Source: Stenotrophomonas beteli (lineage in GTDB: Bacteria; Pseudomonadota; Gammaproteobacteria; Xanthomonadales; Xanthomonadaceae). Taken from it: 64,000 nucleotides of DNA. The DNA is taken from contig NZ_LLXV01000021.1 of NCBI RefSeq assembly GCF_001431665.1, positions 1 through 64,000 of the forward strand, given 5' to 3'. Numbering within the stretch: position 1 is the first letter of the stretch; the number at the start of each line of letters is the position of its first letter. Shown piece after piece: positions 44,136-53,867 of this stretch. Position numbers and translations under genes: made by a program. The notes under the pieces were generated by a model. It ran no database searches. It was not told the origin of the DNA and saw nothing but the letters and a program-made list of their open reading frames with translations.

Positions 44136-44996
44136 ATGCGGGCAAACACAGCCGCAGACACGACGTATCATGACGTGGTCGGCTTGTCACATTACTGTTG
44201 GATGATTGCAAGGGAATGGGCCGCGTCGTGGGTCGGCCGGCACGTAACGGGTTCGTCGGATTGGCGCTTGCGCTTGGAGGGCCTGGAGCTCGTCTTGGCG
44301 CTGGACGGTCGCACCCACGGCTCAACGTCGAAGACGAGGCCACTTACTACATCAATGCCGGCACCTTCTGGACTGACATCACATTTCATCCGGGGCGGCA
44401 CGGGGAAGTGAAGGCCGACGGGTTGCCCAACGCCCAGGGCGCCGCCTTGGTTCAAGCGCTGAACGTGGTGTTGAGGGAGAAGCGCCTGCGGGAGGACGTG
44501 GCGTTCCTCCAAGGCGTGCAGCGCACGATAGACGCGTGGCTGGACCACAAGGCAGAACAAGAGCGAGCCTGCTTCGAGCAGCGCCGCTGGTTCACCCACG
44601 AGCAGCAGGAGGACTTTCTCGCTGCCCGCCCCACGGTTGATCCAGCCGCCCTCCGATCGCGCCTGAAGAAACCGGGCGTGGCGGTCCGGTTGGGACCAGC
44701 TGCCCAGGCGATCGCACGCTCGCTGGCCGCTTGGGAAGCCGACCACCGTCCGGCTTGGGCCGCGCTCAACGCCGCCCACATGGAACGCGAATTGGTGGCC
44801 TGCAAAGAATTGCTGGACAGGGTGGAGAGCAAACCGCTCACCCCAGAACAGGCAAGGGCCGACGCGTGCTTCGACAACCGCGTGCAGGTGGTGGCTTCGG
44901 CCGGCTCGGGCAAGACTTCCATGATGGTGGCCAAGGCGGCCTACGCCATCCACCGCGGGTTCGTGGATCCCAAGCGAATCGTCCTGCTGGCGTTCA
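44136..44996 (+). pseudogene. Truncated helicase IV (HelD)/UvrD-like gene
   Basis: The readable frame (44198 onward) shows FWTDITFHPGRHGEV, a helical region, SKPLTPEQARADACFD and the Walker A region VVASAGSGKTSMMVAKAAYA, then RIVLLAFN. This matches helicase IV up to motif Ia. Homology stops abruptly near 44996, and everything after motif Ia is missing. The N-terminal part sits in another frame (GLELVLALDGRTHG near 44280), so there is also a frameshift. The truncation coincides with the repeat at 44999 and an integrase fragment. Confidence 0.75.
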
Positions 44997-44998
44997 AC

Positions 44999-45046
44999 AC
45001 GGTAATGACTGCGATTGGTCACCACCACTATTCACGCAAGCCTTCT
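44999..45046. repeat. Copy of the element left-end-like repeat inside helicase gene
   Basis: The exact 19-mer ACGGTAATGACTGCGATTG at 44999-45017, then 18 nt, then GCAAGCCTT, as at 10218-10266. It joins directly to an internal piece of the recombinase gene, implying a deletion of about 1.2 kb relative to island 1. Confidence 0.55.
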
Positions 45047-45166
45047 CGATTGTTCCCCCACCTGACCGCCGGCTTGAACCGCAAGACGGGTGAATCGAAC
45101 CAGCGCTACAGCCAAGCGACGCTCAACCACTTCAGCACCTACCTGAAGAGCCTAGGTTTCGGGAAG
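45047..45166 (+). pseudogene. Tyrosine recombinase fragment
   Basis: About 120 bp with roughly nine differences from recombinase 1 at 11446-11565. It encodes LFPHLTAGLNRKTGESNQRY and YLKSLGFGK in the same frame as the preceding helicase relic. The catalytic HxxR-Tyr end is absent. It is a third, mostly deleted copy of the element family, closer to recombinase 1 than to recombinase 2. Confidence 0.85.
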
Positions 45167-45258
45167 CCGACGCTATGCACTTCTGCGACCGCCTCGATGG
45201 TCACGCTGAAGCTGCGACATGGGCTGAACCTTCGCACCGCCCTCTGGCACTGCCCCGC

Positions 45259-46443
45259 TCAGTGGGCCCGGTCTCGGTTGATCGAGACCACCACCTCCAA
45301 GCCTCCCTCCATGCGATTCCGGACTGTCAGCACGCCACCGTGAGCAGCGCATATGGCGCCCGCAATGGAGAGGCCAAGTCCGGAGCCACCCGAGTGCCGG
45401 GCCCTGGACCGATCCGCCCTCCAAAAGCGGTCCTGGACACGCGGGAGGTCGGCCTCGTCGACCCCTGGGCCACGGTCGCCAACAATGAGCGTCACCCGCG
45501 TCCCCTCCTGCCTGAGCGATACGTCCATGACGCCGCCGCTGGATGCATACCGCAGCAGGTTGTCCACCACGATGGTCACCACTTGGCCCATCCGCAGCCG
45601 GTCGGCCTGGACCTCGATGCCGGCGTCCAGATCCAACTGGCATGCAACCCCAGCAGCTTGGAGTTCCAGTTCCACCCACTGAATGCGCTCGAGCACCAGA
45701 TCTGCGAGCACAAACCGCTCTTCTTCCAAGCTCAGGGCCCCAGCCCGCGCCATCGACAGCAGATGGAGGTCGCCAACGATGCGATTGATCTGGTCCAGCT
45801 GCCGGTGAACCAGCAAGAGTTGATCATTGGAGTGCGGAAAAACATCGTCCACCATCCCTTGAATGCGCCCCATCGCAGCGTTCAACGGGGTCCTGAGCTC
45901 GTGGGCCAGCATCGCACTGGAGTCCCTGATCTCCCGCTCATACTGCTCCAGGCGAGATGACATCTCGTTGAAATCGTCGGCCAGGCCGGCCAGCTCCTGG
46001 GGGGCATGCGGACTCACCGCTGCCCGCGCCGAGAAGTCCCCCTCGGCCACCTGCCTCGCCGCTTTTGCCACTGAGCTGAATTGGCGCGATAGCGGGCGAG
46101 ACATCATGAAGCCAAAGACGAAGATGAAAGGAACGGATGTCACCAGCAACGCGAGAAGGGTGAACCAATCGGGATTTCGCAGGCCCGGCAAGAAGTTCTC
46201 GATGGCGTAATTGGCTTGGAACAGCGCCCATAGCCGCGCTTCATCCAAATGCGGATCTGCCACAAGCCGCCGCACTTCTTGCTGAACCTGGGGCGGTAGC
46301 GTGCTGAGGATGCGCTCATCCTTCAGCTGGAAATGCAGCCACATCCCAAGCGCTACGCAGCTCACTGCCCCCACGGCCAGCCCGCTCATTCGAAGGCCGA
46401 CCCAAGTCCATAGCGAGCTGGGCGCTCGGCGGTCAAGCTTCAT
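45259..46443 (-). CDS. Sensor histidine kinase (BaeS/SmeS-like)
   Basis: 394 residues. TM1 near 18-38, a short periplasmic loop, TM2 near 97-118, a HAMP linker (RPLSRQFSSVAKAARQVAEG), the phosphoacceptor box SAMLAHELRTPLN, and a HATPase_c domain with N-box VDNLLRYAS, DRGPGV and SGGSGLGLSI. It overlaps the stop of the upstream regulator gene by 4 bp. This pair is divergent from the efflux operon at 47422, as in envelope-stress systems that control RND pumps. The gene begins cleanly just after the integrase-fragment scar. Confidence 0.92.
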   Translation of the reverse strand: MKLDRRAPSSLWTWVGLRMSGLAVGAVSCVALGMWLHFQLKDERILSTLPPQVQQEVRRLVADPHLDEARLWALFQANYAIENFLPGLRNPDWFTLLALLVTSVPFIFVFGFMMSRPLSRQFSSVAKAARQVAEGDFSARAAVSPHAPQELAGLADDFNEMSSRLEQYEREIRDSSAMLAHELRTPLNAAMGRIQGMVDDVFPHSNDQLLLVHRQLDQINRIVGDLHLLSMARAGALSLEEERFVLADLVLERIQWVELELQAAGVACQLDLDAGIEVQADRLRMGQVVTIVVDNLLRYASSGGVMDVSLRQEGTRVTLIVGDRGPGVDEADLPRVQDRFWRADRSRARHSGGSGLGLSIAGAICAAHGGVLTVRNRMEGGLEVVVSINRDRAH

Positions 46444-47153
46444 TGGAACCGGTATCCCACGCCGCGCACCGTCACCAGAACACCGGTAATCCCGTGGTGC
46501 TCGAGCTTCTTGCGAATGTTGTGGACATGCGTGTCGACCACGCGATTCAGCGAATCGCTGGTGGCGGCAACCCCTTCCAGCAGCTCTGCGCGTGTGAAGG
46601 CCTTGAAGGGGGTGCGCAGGAGTGCATAAAGGATGTTGAATTCGGTGGGAGTCAGCTCGACGACGGACGGAGACCCCGAGGCTTCCGCTTCAACCAGCAC
46701 CCTTACGGCCTCTCCGTCTACGGTGAGCCGCCCGTGCTGGAGGACCTTTTCCTTTCCTCGACCAGGCACCACCCGGCGCAGCACGGCATGAACCCGAGCC
46801 ACAACCTCGCGAGGGCTGTAGGGCTTGACCACGTAGTCGTCTGCTCCGTATCGCAGGGCACCTAGCTTGTCCGGCTCGTCCCCGACGGCGGTCACCATGA
46901 TCACGGGCGTGTCCCCCGCTTTGCGAATGGCCGACAGCACGTCAATGCCGCTCATCTTCGGCAGCATGATATCCAGTAGGACTAAGTGGGGACGCCACTG
47001 CGCGAAAAGCTCCAAGGCCTGCAGGCCATCGTGGGCCACCGCCACAAAAAAACCCTCCTTGCGAAGGTAGGCCTCCAGGATACTGGCGCCGTCCGCGTCG
47101 TCCTCAACGACCAGGACGCGCTTGTCGTTCGAGGGGATGGGAGCCGAATTCAT
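46440..47153 (-). CDS. OmpR-family response regulator (BaeR/SmeR-like)
   Basis: About 237 residues from the ATG at 47153; another ATG at 47171 and a longer frame to 47228 exist, but neither has a clear ribosome-binding site. The receiver has VVEDDADG, the Asp in VLLDIMLPKMSG and the Lys in YVVKPYSPRE. The winged-helix domain ends with RVVDTHVHNIRKKLE and VRGVGYRF. The neighbouring kinase is its cognate sensor; the divergent efflux operon is the likely target. Confidence 0.92.
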   Translation of the reverse strand: MNSAPIPSNDKRVLVVEDDADGASILEAYLRKEGFFVAVAHDGLQALELFAQWRPHLVLLDIMLPKMSGIDVLSAIRKAGDTPVIMVTAVGDEPDKLGALRYGADDYVVKPYSPREVVARVHAVLRRVVPGRGKEKVLQHGRLTVDGEAVRVLVEAEASGSPSVVELTPTEFNILYALLRTPFKAFTRAELLEGVAATSDSLNRVVDTHVHNIRKKLEHHGITGVLVTVRGVGYRFQ

Positions 47154-47301
47154 AGAATCCGAAAAAGTCATTGATGAAATCTTGATATTTGGGCGGAAAC
47201 CGTCGAAACGGCGCGCCATTCTTACCACTACACCGGCGCGTCTGCCACCAAGACGTTGCAGATCGTCACGATCTTCAGCATGTCGGTTCAGAAACGACGC
47301 T

Positions 47302-47329
47302 CGCAGCTGAGGAAGCTGCGCTTTTTTTT
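47302..47329 (+). terminator. Intrinsic terminator in the efflux-operon leader
   Basis: CGCAGCT-GAGGA-AGCTGCG (7-bp perfect stem) followed by C and eight T, a textbook rho-independent terminator on the plus strand. It lies about 90 bp upstream of the outer-membrane-factor gene and no plus-strand gene precedes it closely. If transcription starts upstream of it, it could attenuate the operon; otherwise it insulates it. Confidence 0.65.
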
Positions 47330-47421
47330 GAGGCTTGATCGAATCTCAACAAAGAGCACAAAGAACCTTGAGGAGAGGCCTTCAAGCTTCCCGCACTTCT
47401 CTGGCGAACGTTGGTTAATCC

Positions 47422-48891
47422 GTGATTACTTGCTCGGCCTTCCGCTGGTTCAGACCAGCTCTGGTGAGTTCGGCAGCTGTCTTAGGGATGGCTGCGTTGG
47501 CAGGGTGCTCTTTGTCCCCCCGATACGTCCGTCCCGCCGCCGTCGTTCCCGAACAGCTCAACTCTACGACTGTTTCGCCTACCAACGGAGCGCGTTGCTC
47601 GGAGCGGATGCGCGGGGAAGACATTGGTTTTGTCCGGGCGACGGTCAAGGGCGGCCAGTTGGACACCATGATCAATGCGGCGCTGTGTCGCAGCCCCGAC
47701 TACCGGCTTGCAGAGCTCAACGTGCGACTCGCGCGAGCGCAGGCCGGTCAGAGCAACAGTGCACGATTGCCACGGCTGGATGGGCAAATCGTCAAAAGCA
47801 AACAGCGATTCGGCGATCCAGCGTTGGACGAGCGCTACCAGCAGGATCTGTCCATGGCGACCGTCGGACTGTCAGAGTTCGATCCTGACTTCTTTGGGCG
47901 CCTCAGGTCGCTTGCCGCTGCCGACGGGCTCCGGTGGGAAGCTTCTCAGCACGGCCGCGACGCGGCCCGGGGAGCGCTCATTGGCGAAACGCTTCGCGCC
48001 TACGTCCTCTACTCTGCGGCCAAAGAAGCCGAAGCCCAGGCCGGGGTAGTAGCCAGCAGCGCTCGAGAACAGCTCCGCCTTGCAGAGCGCCGACAAGCGC
48101 TTGGCATGATCGCCTCCGACGATCTTCGCGACGCGGAGAGCTTGGCTGCACAAGCGGATGCAAACGCGGCCAAGGCTGCAGAGGCATCAAAGGCCCAAGA
48201 GCGGGCCCTGCGATTTCTGGTTGGATTTGACTCAGCGCTGCCAAAACCAAACCTGTCGCTATTCGTCGACGGCTCGGGTGACGCGGTCCGTTACGGTGGT
48301 TTGGATTCTTCCGTGCTCTACCAGCGCCCCGAGGTGCTTGAGGCAGAAGCCCAGTTGCAAGCAGCTCACGCTGACATCGGCGCCGCACGCGCGGCCTTCT
48401 TCCCGTCCATCCAACTCACCACCTCCCTTGGCTCGGCCAGCGAGAGTTTGGGTGGCCTCTTCTCTGCCTCGAAAGCTTGGACGTTCACCCCCAGCCTGCG
48501 GCTTCCCATTTTCGACTTCGGTCGGAACAAGCAGGCGCTGGATCTCGCATGGATCCGTCAAAAGCAAGGGGTCGTGCAGTACGAGAAGGCCGTCCAACGC
48601 GCGTTTGTCGATGTCGCCGATGCCCTTGGCAGCCGAAGCCAGGCCGAGCAGGCCTACACCGCAGCTCGCAAGAAGGAGCTCGCTGCGGTCGGGAAGACGG
48701 GCCGACTGATCCAACGAATTGATGCAGGCCTGCAAGACGCCATGGACCGACCGCAGGCCGAGATTGACGCGGCCAATGCCACGGCCGACCGCGTCGCTGC
48801 TCAGCAGGACTTTGCCCTTTCCCGGATCGCTCTGTCGCACGCGTTCTATGCCACGGCTCCTGCCCGTCCCTCCCCTTCCGACTCCCACTGA
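47422..48891 (+). CDS. Outer-membrane factor (NodT/TolC-type lipoprotein)
   Basis: 489 residues from a GTG. The lipoprotein signal ends in AALAGCSLSP. Duplicated OEP domains follow, with RLARAQAGQSNSARLPRLDG, ALRFLVGFDSALP, YQRPEVLEAEAQLQAAHADIG and ARAAFFPSIQLT, typical of NodT-family RND outer-membrane components. It is the first gene of an operon with MipA, an adaptor and an RND pump, and it is divergent from the two-component system. Confidence 0.92.
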   Translation: MITCSAFRWFRPALVSSAAVLGMAALAGCSLSPRYVRPAAVVPEQLNSTTVSPTNGARCSERMRGEDIGFVRATVKGGQLDTMINAALCRSPDYRLAELNVRLARAQAGQSNSARLPRLDGQIVKSKQRFGDPALDERYQQDLSMATVGLSEFDPDFFGRLRSLAAADGLRWEASQHGRDAARGALIGETLRAYVLYSAAKEAEAQAGVVASSAREQLRLAERRQALGMIASDDLRDAESLAAQADANAAKAAEASKAQERALRFLVGFDSALPKPNLSLFVDGSGDAVRYGGLDSSVLYQRPEVLEAEAQLQAAHADIGAARAAFFPSIQLTTSLGSASESLGGLFSASKAWTFTPSLRLPIFDFGRNKQALDLAWIRQKQGVVQYEKAVQRAFVDVADALGSRSQAEQAYTAARKKELAAVGKTGRLIQRIDAGLQDAMDRPQAEIDAANATADRVAAQQDFALSRIALSHAFYATAPARPSPSDSH

Positions 48892-48901
48892 GGTTTCCAA
48901 T

Positions 48902-49693
48902 ATGATCACCAAGACCAAATCAACCGTCCTGCTTGGATTGGCCGTGCTTCTGGCGGCACCGGCCGCTCACGCCGGCGGCCTGTGGGGCGACAAGATGGAG
49001 GCCACTTTTGGGGCCGGCGTGCTCTACGGCCCGCTCTACGCGGGCTCGGATGAGAGCCAAGCGATCCTTGTCCCCGTGCTGTCCGTTCAGCGGGGCATCC
49101 TCTTCGCCGACTCGACCCGCGGGGCGGGCCTGCAGTATCAGTTTGGCAATGGCCTCTATCTCTCCCAGTCGATCTACTACGACTTGGGCCGCTTGGAGAG
49201 GGACAGCTCATGGCGCCCTGGCTCAGATTCCTTGAAGGGCATGGGCCGCGTTCCAGGCTCGGTCACCACGAAGACCATGCTGGTTCAACCCTTGGGCGAT
49301 CGCTTCAATGTCTCAGCGGAAGCGGAATACGCCCTGCGATCTTCGGCGCACCGTCTTCGCTACCGCGTGGGGGCGGAAGCAAAGCTCTTCAACGGCGATG
49401 CCAACGACGTGTTTCTCACAGCAGATGTGCACGGCGGCGATCGGGATTTCAACCAAGCCTACTACGGGGTCAGCATCGCTCAGGCGGACGCTACCGGACG
49501 CCGGGCGTTCTCTGCCGACTCGGGCATCAATGCCTACGCCGCCGGCGTTCGCTGGGAGCACAAGTTCGGCGACCGTTGGATGGGCATCGCGCAGATCAAT
49601 GCGATGCGCTACGCGCACGACGTGAGCGGCAGCTCCATCATTGAGCGGCGCAACAGCGTCTTCGGGAACGTGGCCCTCACCTACACCTACTGA
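48902..49693 (+). CDS. mipA: MipA/OmpV-family outer-membrane protein
   Basis: 263 residues from the ATG at 48902. A signal peptide ends at AAPAAHAGG, and the mature part is a predicted beta-barrel with GAGVLYGPLYAGSDESQ at its start and a C-terminal aromatic ending NVALTYTY. MipA/OmpV proteins are scaffolding or outer-membrane proteins linked to envelope stress and antibiotic response. Its position between the outer-membrane factor and the adaptor of an RND pump is uncommon. Confidence 0.85.
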   Translation: MITKTKSTVLLGLAVLLAAPAAHAGGLWGDKMEATFGAGVLYGPLYAGSDESQAILVPVLSVQRGILFADSTRGAGLQYQFGNGLYLSQSIYYDLGRLERDSSWRPGSDSLKGMGRVPGSVTTKTMLVQPLGDRFNVSAEAEYALRSSAHRLRYRVGAEAKLFNGDANDVFLTADVHGGDRDFNQAYYGVSIAQADATGRRAFSADSGINAYAAGVRWEHKFGDRWMGIAQINAMRYAHDVSGSSIIERRNSVFGNVALTYTY

Positions 49694-49701
49694 GACAGAA
49701 A

Positions 49702-50808
49702 ATGGCCTTCCTCCCACCGCTATCGATGCGCGCCCTTCTCGCCCTCTCCCTCGCCGGGCTGTCCGCCTGCAGCCAAGAGCCCACGCCGCCCGCGCCGGTC
49801 CGAAGCGTGAAGGTTGAAACGGCAGAGCGAGGGTCACGCACCTCGGCTGAGTTCATCGGCACGGTTCGCCGGTCCTCCAGGGCGCAGCTCAGTTTTGAGC
49901 AGGCGGGACGGATCAAAGCAATCCATGTCGATATCGGCGACGCGATTGCCAAAGGCCAAGTTCTCGCAGTCTTGGACCCACTTCCCGTCCAGCAACAGTT
50001 CGCCCGGGCCAGCGCCCAACTGAACGCGGCCCGCGCAGCGCTGGCCGAACGCCAGCTTCAGTTCAACCAACAAGAAGCGATGTTCAAGGACGGTGCCGTT
50101 GCGCAGGTCAGCTTGACTCAGGCTCGCGCCGCCTTGGAAGCGTCCAAGGCGGAACTCAATAGTGCTCAGGCCGATGTGACCCTGGCTCAGCGCGCGGTCG
50201 ATCACAGCGTCATCCGAGCGCCATTTGACGGGCAAGTCATCGCTCGCCACAGCGAACCGACCGTTGACGTCACCGCAGGCCAAGCGATTCTGGACGTGCA
50301 GGGCAGCGGGCAGACGGAAGTTGCAGCCGACGTACCGGCCCACCTCGCCAAGGCCCTCCAGGCGGGGGCCACAGCATCCGCACGGCAGGACGGCAACGTG
50401 CTGGTCCCACTGACTCTGCGTTCGGTTGCACAGCACGAATCGACCGCAGGAACTGTGCCGGTTCTCCTGGAAGCTGCGGACGGTGGCGCGCCCCTGCTTC
50501 CCGGCTCACTGATTCACGTATTGGTTCAGGTCGACAACGCGAACAAGGCCCTGACGGTGCCGCTCTCAAGCCTCGTCCCCAGCAGCACCGCCGGCGCGGC
50601 GGATGTCTTTGTTTTCTCCGCGGCTCATCAGACCGTGAAGAAAGTTCGCGTTCGCGTCGGCAGCTACCAGGGAAGCCAAGTCGAAATCCTCGGAGGGTTG
50701 GCCGAAGACGCTGTGATCGTCACGGCGGGGGCCAGCTACCTCACGGATGGTCAGAAGGTTCGGCCTTACAAAAGCCAGTCCCAGCTCGAACAAGGGGAAA
50801 CCCGATGA
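49702..50808 (+). CDS. RND efflux periplasmic adaptor (lipoprotein)
   Basis: 368 residues. The signal peptide has a lipobox-like LAGLSACSQE. The lipoyl halves (AGRIKAIHVDIGDAIAKGQV and SVIRAPFDGQVIARH) flank a helical hairpin of about 85 residues, and a beta-barrel domain follows. This is the membrane fusion subunit for the adjacent pump. Its stop overlaps the pump start (ATGA), giving translational coupling. Confidence 0.93.
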   Translation: MAFLPPLSMRALLALSLAGLSACSQEPTPPAPVRSVKVETAERGSRTSAEFIGTVRRSSRAQLSFEQAGRIKAIHVDIGDAIAKGQVLAVLDPLPVQQQFARASAQLNAARAALAERQLQFNQQEAMFKDGAVAQVSLTQARAALEASKAELNSAQADVTLAQRAVDHSVIRAPFDGQVIARHSEPTVDVTAGQAILDVQGSGQTEVAADVPAHLAKALQAGATASARQDGNVLVPLTLRSVAQHESTAGTVPVLLEAADGGAPLLPGSLIHVLVQVDNANKALTVPLSSLVPSSTAGAADVFVFSAAHQTVKKVRVRVGSYQGSQVEILGGLAEDAVIVTAGASYLTDGQKVRPYKSQSQLEQGETR

Positions 50809-53800
50809 ACCTTACCCAGTCGGCGATAAAATCCAGCCGTCTGACGGTGTTCGCCTGCCTGCTGCTTCTGTTCGGCGGCATCTTCACCTTCTTTGGCTTT
50901 CCTTCTCAAGAAGAACCGTCCGTCACCATCCGTGAAGCGCTCGTGTCCGCTGCCCTGCCGGGCCTGCCCAGCGAGGAAGTGGAAGAGCGCATTGCCAAGC
51001 CGCTGGAGGAGCGGCTGCGAGAGGTGGCCGGCATCAAGCGAGTCGTGTCGACCATCCGTCCTGGCAGTGCCCTGATCCAATTGACGGCGCAGGACAGCGT
51101 CGATGATTTGCCCACCCTTTGGCAGCGTGTGCGCGCCAAGGCAGCTGAGGCCAGCGCCGAACTGCCGCCGGGCACTCAAGGGCCACTGGTGGACGACGAC
51201 TTCGGACGCGTCGCCGTGGCCTCCATTGCGGTGACCGCCCCCGGATTCAGCACAAGCGAAATGATGGGACCGCTGCGCGCCATGCGGGAAGAGCTCTATC
51301 GTCTGCCGGGCGTCGAGCGGGTGACCATGTACGGACTGCAGGAAGACCGGGTTTACGTGGACTTCGACAGGTCCAAGCTGGCCTCGACCGGCGCCACCCC
51401 CAACGGGATCATCGATCAACTCAGGGACAAGAATGTTCTTTCGCCGGGCGGGGAAGCCATTGCCGCCGGTCTCTCGCTGACCCTTTCTGCCGACAGCCAG
51501 GTCCGCAGCGCCCACGATCTGGCCGACGTGTTGGTCAGCGTGCCCAATGCCAAGGAGAGCCAAGTCATCCGGCTGGGGGATCTGGCCGATGTTCGGATTC
51601 TGCCACCGGACCCGCCGGAGGGAGGCGCGCTCTACAAAGGGAAGCCTGCCATCGTCGTGGCCGTCTCTATGGCCAAGGGCTACAGCATAGAAACCTTCGG
51701 CAAGGACTTGCGTGCAGCGTTGGATCGCACCCAGTCGGCCCTGCCGGTCGGCTTCGAGCAGCACGTGGTGACGTTCCAGCCGGACGTGGTGGAACGCGAA
51801 ATGGGCAAGATGCACCACGTCATGGGGGAGACCGTGGTCATCGTCATGGCGGTCGTCATGCTTTTCCTAGGCTGGAGGACCGGGCTCATCGTTGGAGCTA
51901 TTGTCCCGCTGACCATCCTTGGCTCGTTGGTGGCAATGCGCGCGCTCGGCGTGGAACTCCAAACGGTGTCGATCGCCGCCATCATCCTGGCACTGGGACT
52001 GCTGGTCGACAACGGCATTGTCATTGCCGAAGACATTGAGCGCCGCCTTGCACATGGCCAGGAGCGGATAAGCGCCTGCGTGGACGCTGGAAGGACGCTG
52101 GCCATTCCGCTTCTCACGTCCTCGCTGGTGATCATCCTGGCGTTCTCCCCGTTCTTCTTTGGTCAGACCTCCACAAACGAATACCTGCGATCCCTGGCGA
52201 TCGTCTTGGCCGTCACGCTGCTGGGCTCCTGGATCTTGAGCATCACAGTGACGCCCCTGCTGTGCATCCGATTCGCCAAGGTCCACGTCCACGCTGAGGA
52301 TGACGGTCAGTATCAGAGCCGGCTTTACAAAGGCTACAGTCGCATCATCGCCAAGGTGTTGGACCACAAAGTGGTCTTCATGGGGACGATGGCAGCGCTG
52401 CTGGCCGGTGCACTGGTCATCCTGACGTCGCTGCCCTACGACTTCCTGCCGAAGTCGGATCGCCTACAGTTCCAGATGCCAGTCACGCTGGAGCCAGGCG
52501 CGGCATCGACTGAAACCAGAAAAGTGGTTACAGAACTCAGCGCTTGGTTTGCTGACAGAAAGCAGAACCCGGAAGTCACTGAGAGCATCGGCTACGTTGC
52601 CGACGGCGGACCGCGGATCGTGCTGGGCCTGACACCGCCGCTTCCTGCGTCCAACGTGGGCTACTTCACCGTGAGCGTTGCCCAGGGGACGGATATCGAT
52701 GCTGTGATCCGCCGTGCCCGGGAGCACGTTCTGGCTGCCTATCCAACGGTGCGTGCCGATCCCAAACGGTTTTCCCTCGGCACAACGGAAGCCGGCGTGG
52801 CCGTCTATCGGATCTATGGGCCAGACGAGGATGAACTGCGCCGCATCGGTGAGGAAGTGAGCGCTAAACTCGCGACGCTCGGCGGCACGCAGGATGTCTA
52901 CGACGATTGGGGAAAGCGCACCCCTAGCTACACCATCAAGGTAAACGCGGCCAATTCGAAAGCGGCGGGCGTGAGCAACAACGATATCGCCGAGTCGCTG
53001 CGCTACCGCTACAGCGGCGCCGAGGCCACCCGCCTCCACAGCGATGGCACGGCCACGCCCGTCATCCTGCGCTCCACTGCCAGCGAGCGAGCACCGACGG
53101 CTCGTCCCGAGGACACCTTGGTCTATTCCAGCGCGTCTGGAAAGGCATTGCCGTTGGGCGCGATTGCCACGGTCGAAGCGTCCAGTGAGCCGTCCACGAT
53201 CGTGCGCCGCAACTTGATGCGGTCGCTGACAGTCACGGGCAAGAACCCCGGGATGACCACCAGCGAAATTGTTGCCGCCCTCAAGCCCGAGATCGCAGCC
53301 ATCAAGCTGCCGCCCGGTTACCGAATTGAGCTGGGAGGCGAGATGGAGGATGCGGCGGAGGCCAACGACGCCTTGCTGGGCTTCATGCCGCACGCGCTCG
53401 GCGCCATCCTTCTGCTGTTCGTTTGGCAGTTCAACTCGTTCCGCAAGGCGTTCATCGTCATCGCCAGCATTCCGTTTGTCCTCATCGGCGCCTCGTTGGC
53501 ACTGTTGGTCACCGGCTACCCGTTCGGCTTCATGGCCACGTTTGGGTTGCTTGCGTTGGCCGGCATCATCGTCAACAACGCAGTCCTGCTGCTGGAGCGC
53601 ATTGAGGCTGAGCTTGAAGAGGGGCTGCCAAGGCGCGAGGCGGTCGTATCGGCGGCGGTGAAGCGGCTCCGCCCGATCCTCATGACCAAGCTCACCTGCA
53701 TCGTCGGCCTGGTGCCCTTGATGCTGTTCGCCGGCCCGCTGTGGACTGGCATGGCGATCACCATGATCGGGGGCTTGGCACTGGGAACCCTCGTGACGTT

Positions 53801-53867
53801 GGGCCTCATTCCAGCCCTATACGACTGGCTGTTCAGCCTTCGTATCCGGCCGGAGGATGCGCGCTGA
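50805..53867 (+). CDS. RND efflux transporter (TriC/VexF-like)
   Basis: 1020 residues, full-length RND pump with 12 TM helices and two large periplasmic loops. The TM4 proton-relay segment reads LLVDNGIVIAEDIERR: the first Asp is present and the second is Asn, as in TriC-like pumps rather than AcrB (Asp-Asp). The N-terminal FPSQEEPSVTIREALV is typical of this branch. Substrates cannot be predicted; TriC-type pumps export biocides and detergents. The stop overlaps the next gene start (TGATG). Confidence 0.93.
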   Translation: MNLTQSAIKSSRLTVFACLLLLFGGIFTFFGFPSQEEPSVTIREALVSAALPGLPSEEVEERIAKPLEERLREVAGIKRVVSTIRPGSALIQLTAQDSVDDLPTLWQRVRAKAAEASAELPPGTQGPLVDDDFGRVAVASIAVTAPGFSTSEMMGPLRAMREELYRLPGVERVTMYGLQEDRVYVDFDRSKLASTGATPNGIIDQLRDKNVLSPGGEAIAAGLSLTLSADSQVRSAHDLADVLVSVPNAKESQVIRLGDLADVRILPPDPPEGGALYKGKPAIVVAVSMAKGYSIETFGKDLRAALDRTQSALPVGFEQHVVTFQPDVVEREMGKMHHVMGETVVIVMAVVMLFLGWRTGLIVGAIVPLTILGSLVAMRALGVELQTVSIAAIILALGLLVDNGIVIAEDIERRLAHGQERISACVDAGRTLAIPLLTSSLVIILAFSPFFFGQTSTNEYLRSLAIVLAVTLLGSWILSITVTPLLCIRFAKVHVHAEDDGQYQSRLYKGYSRIIAKVLDHKVVFMGTMAALLAGALVILTSLPYDFLPKSDRLQFQMPVTLEPGAASTETRKVVTELSAWFADRKQNPEVTESIGYVADGGPRIVLGLTPPLPASNVGYFTVSVAQGTDIDAVIRRAREHVLAAYPTVRADPKRFSLGTTEAGVAVYRIYGPDEDELRRIGEEVSAKLATLGGTQDVYDDWGKRTPSYTIKVNAANSKAAGVSNNDIAESLRYRYSGAEATRLHSDGTATPVILRSTASERAPTARPEDTLVYSSASGKALPLGAIATVEASSEPSTIVRRNLMRSLTVTGKNPGMTTSEIVAALKPEIAAIKLPPGYRIELGGEMEDAAEANDALLGFMPHALGAILLLFVWQFNSFRKAFIVIASIPFVLIGASLALLVTGYPFGFMATFGLLALAGIIVNNAVLLLERIEAELEEGLPRREAVVSAAVKRLRPILMTKLTCIVGLVPLMLFAGPLWTGMAITMIGGLALGTLVTLGLIPALYDWLFSLRIRPEDAR

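Noticed and set aside
44999-45343. A helicase-integrase fusion protein
   Set aside because: The frame is continuous by chance, but both parts are truncated (no helicase motifs after Ia, no recombinase catalytic Tyr), so it is a scar, not a functional fusion.
47205-47245. A D-arm-like sequence (GGTGTAGTGGTAAGAATGG on the minus strand) suggesting a tRNA
   Set aside because: No T arm or acceptor pairing follows at the right distance; it lies in the upstream extension of the response regulator frame.
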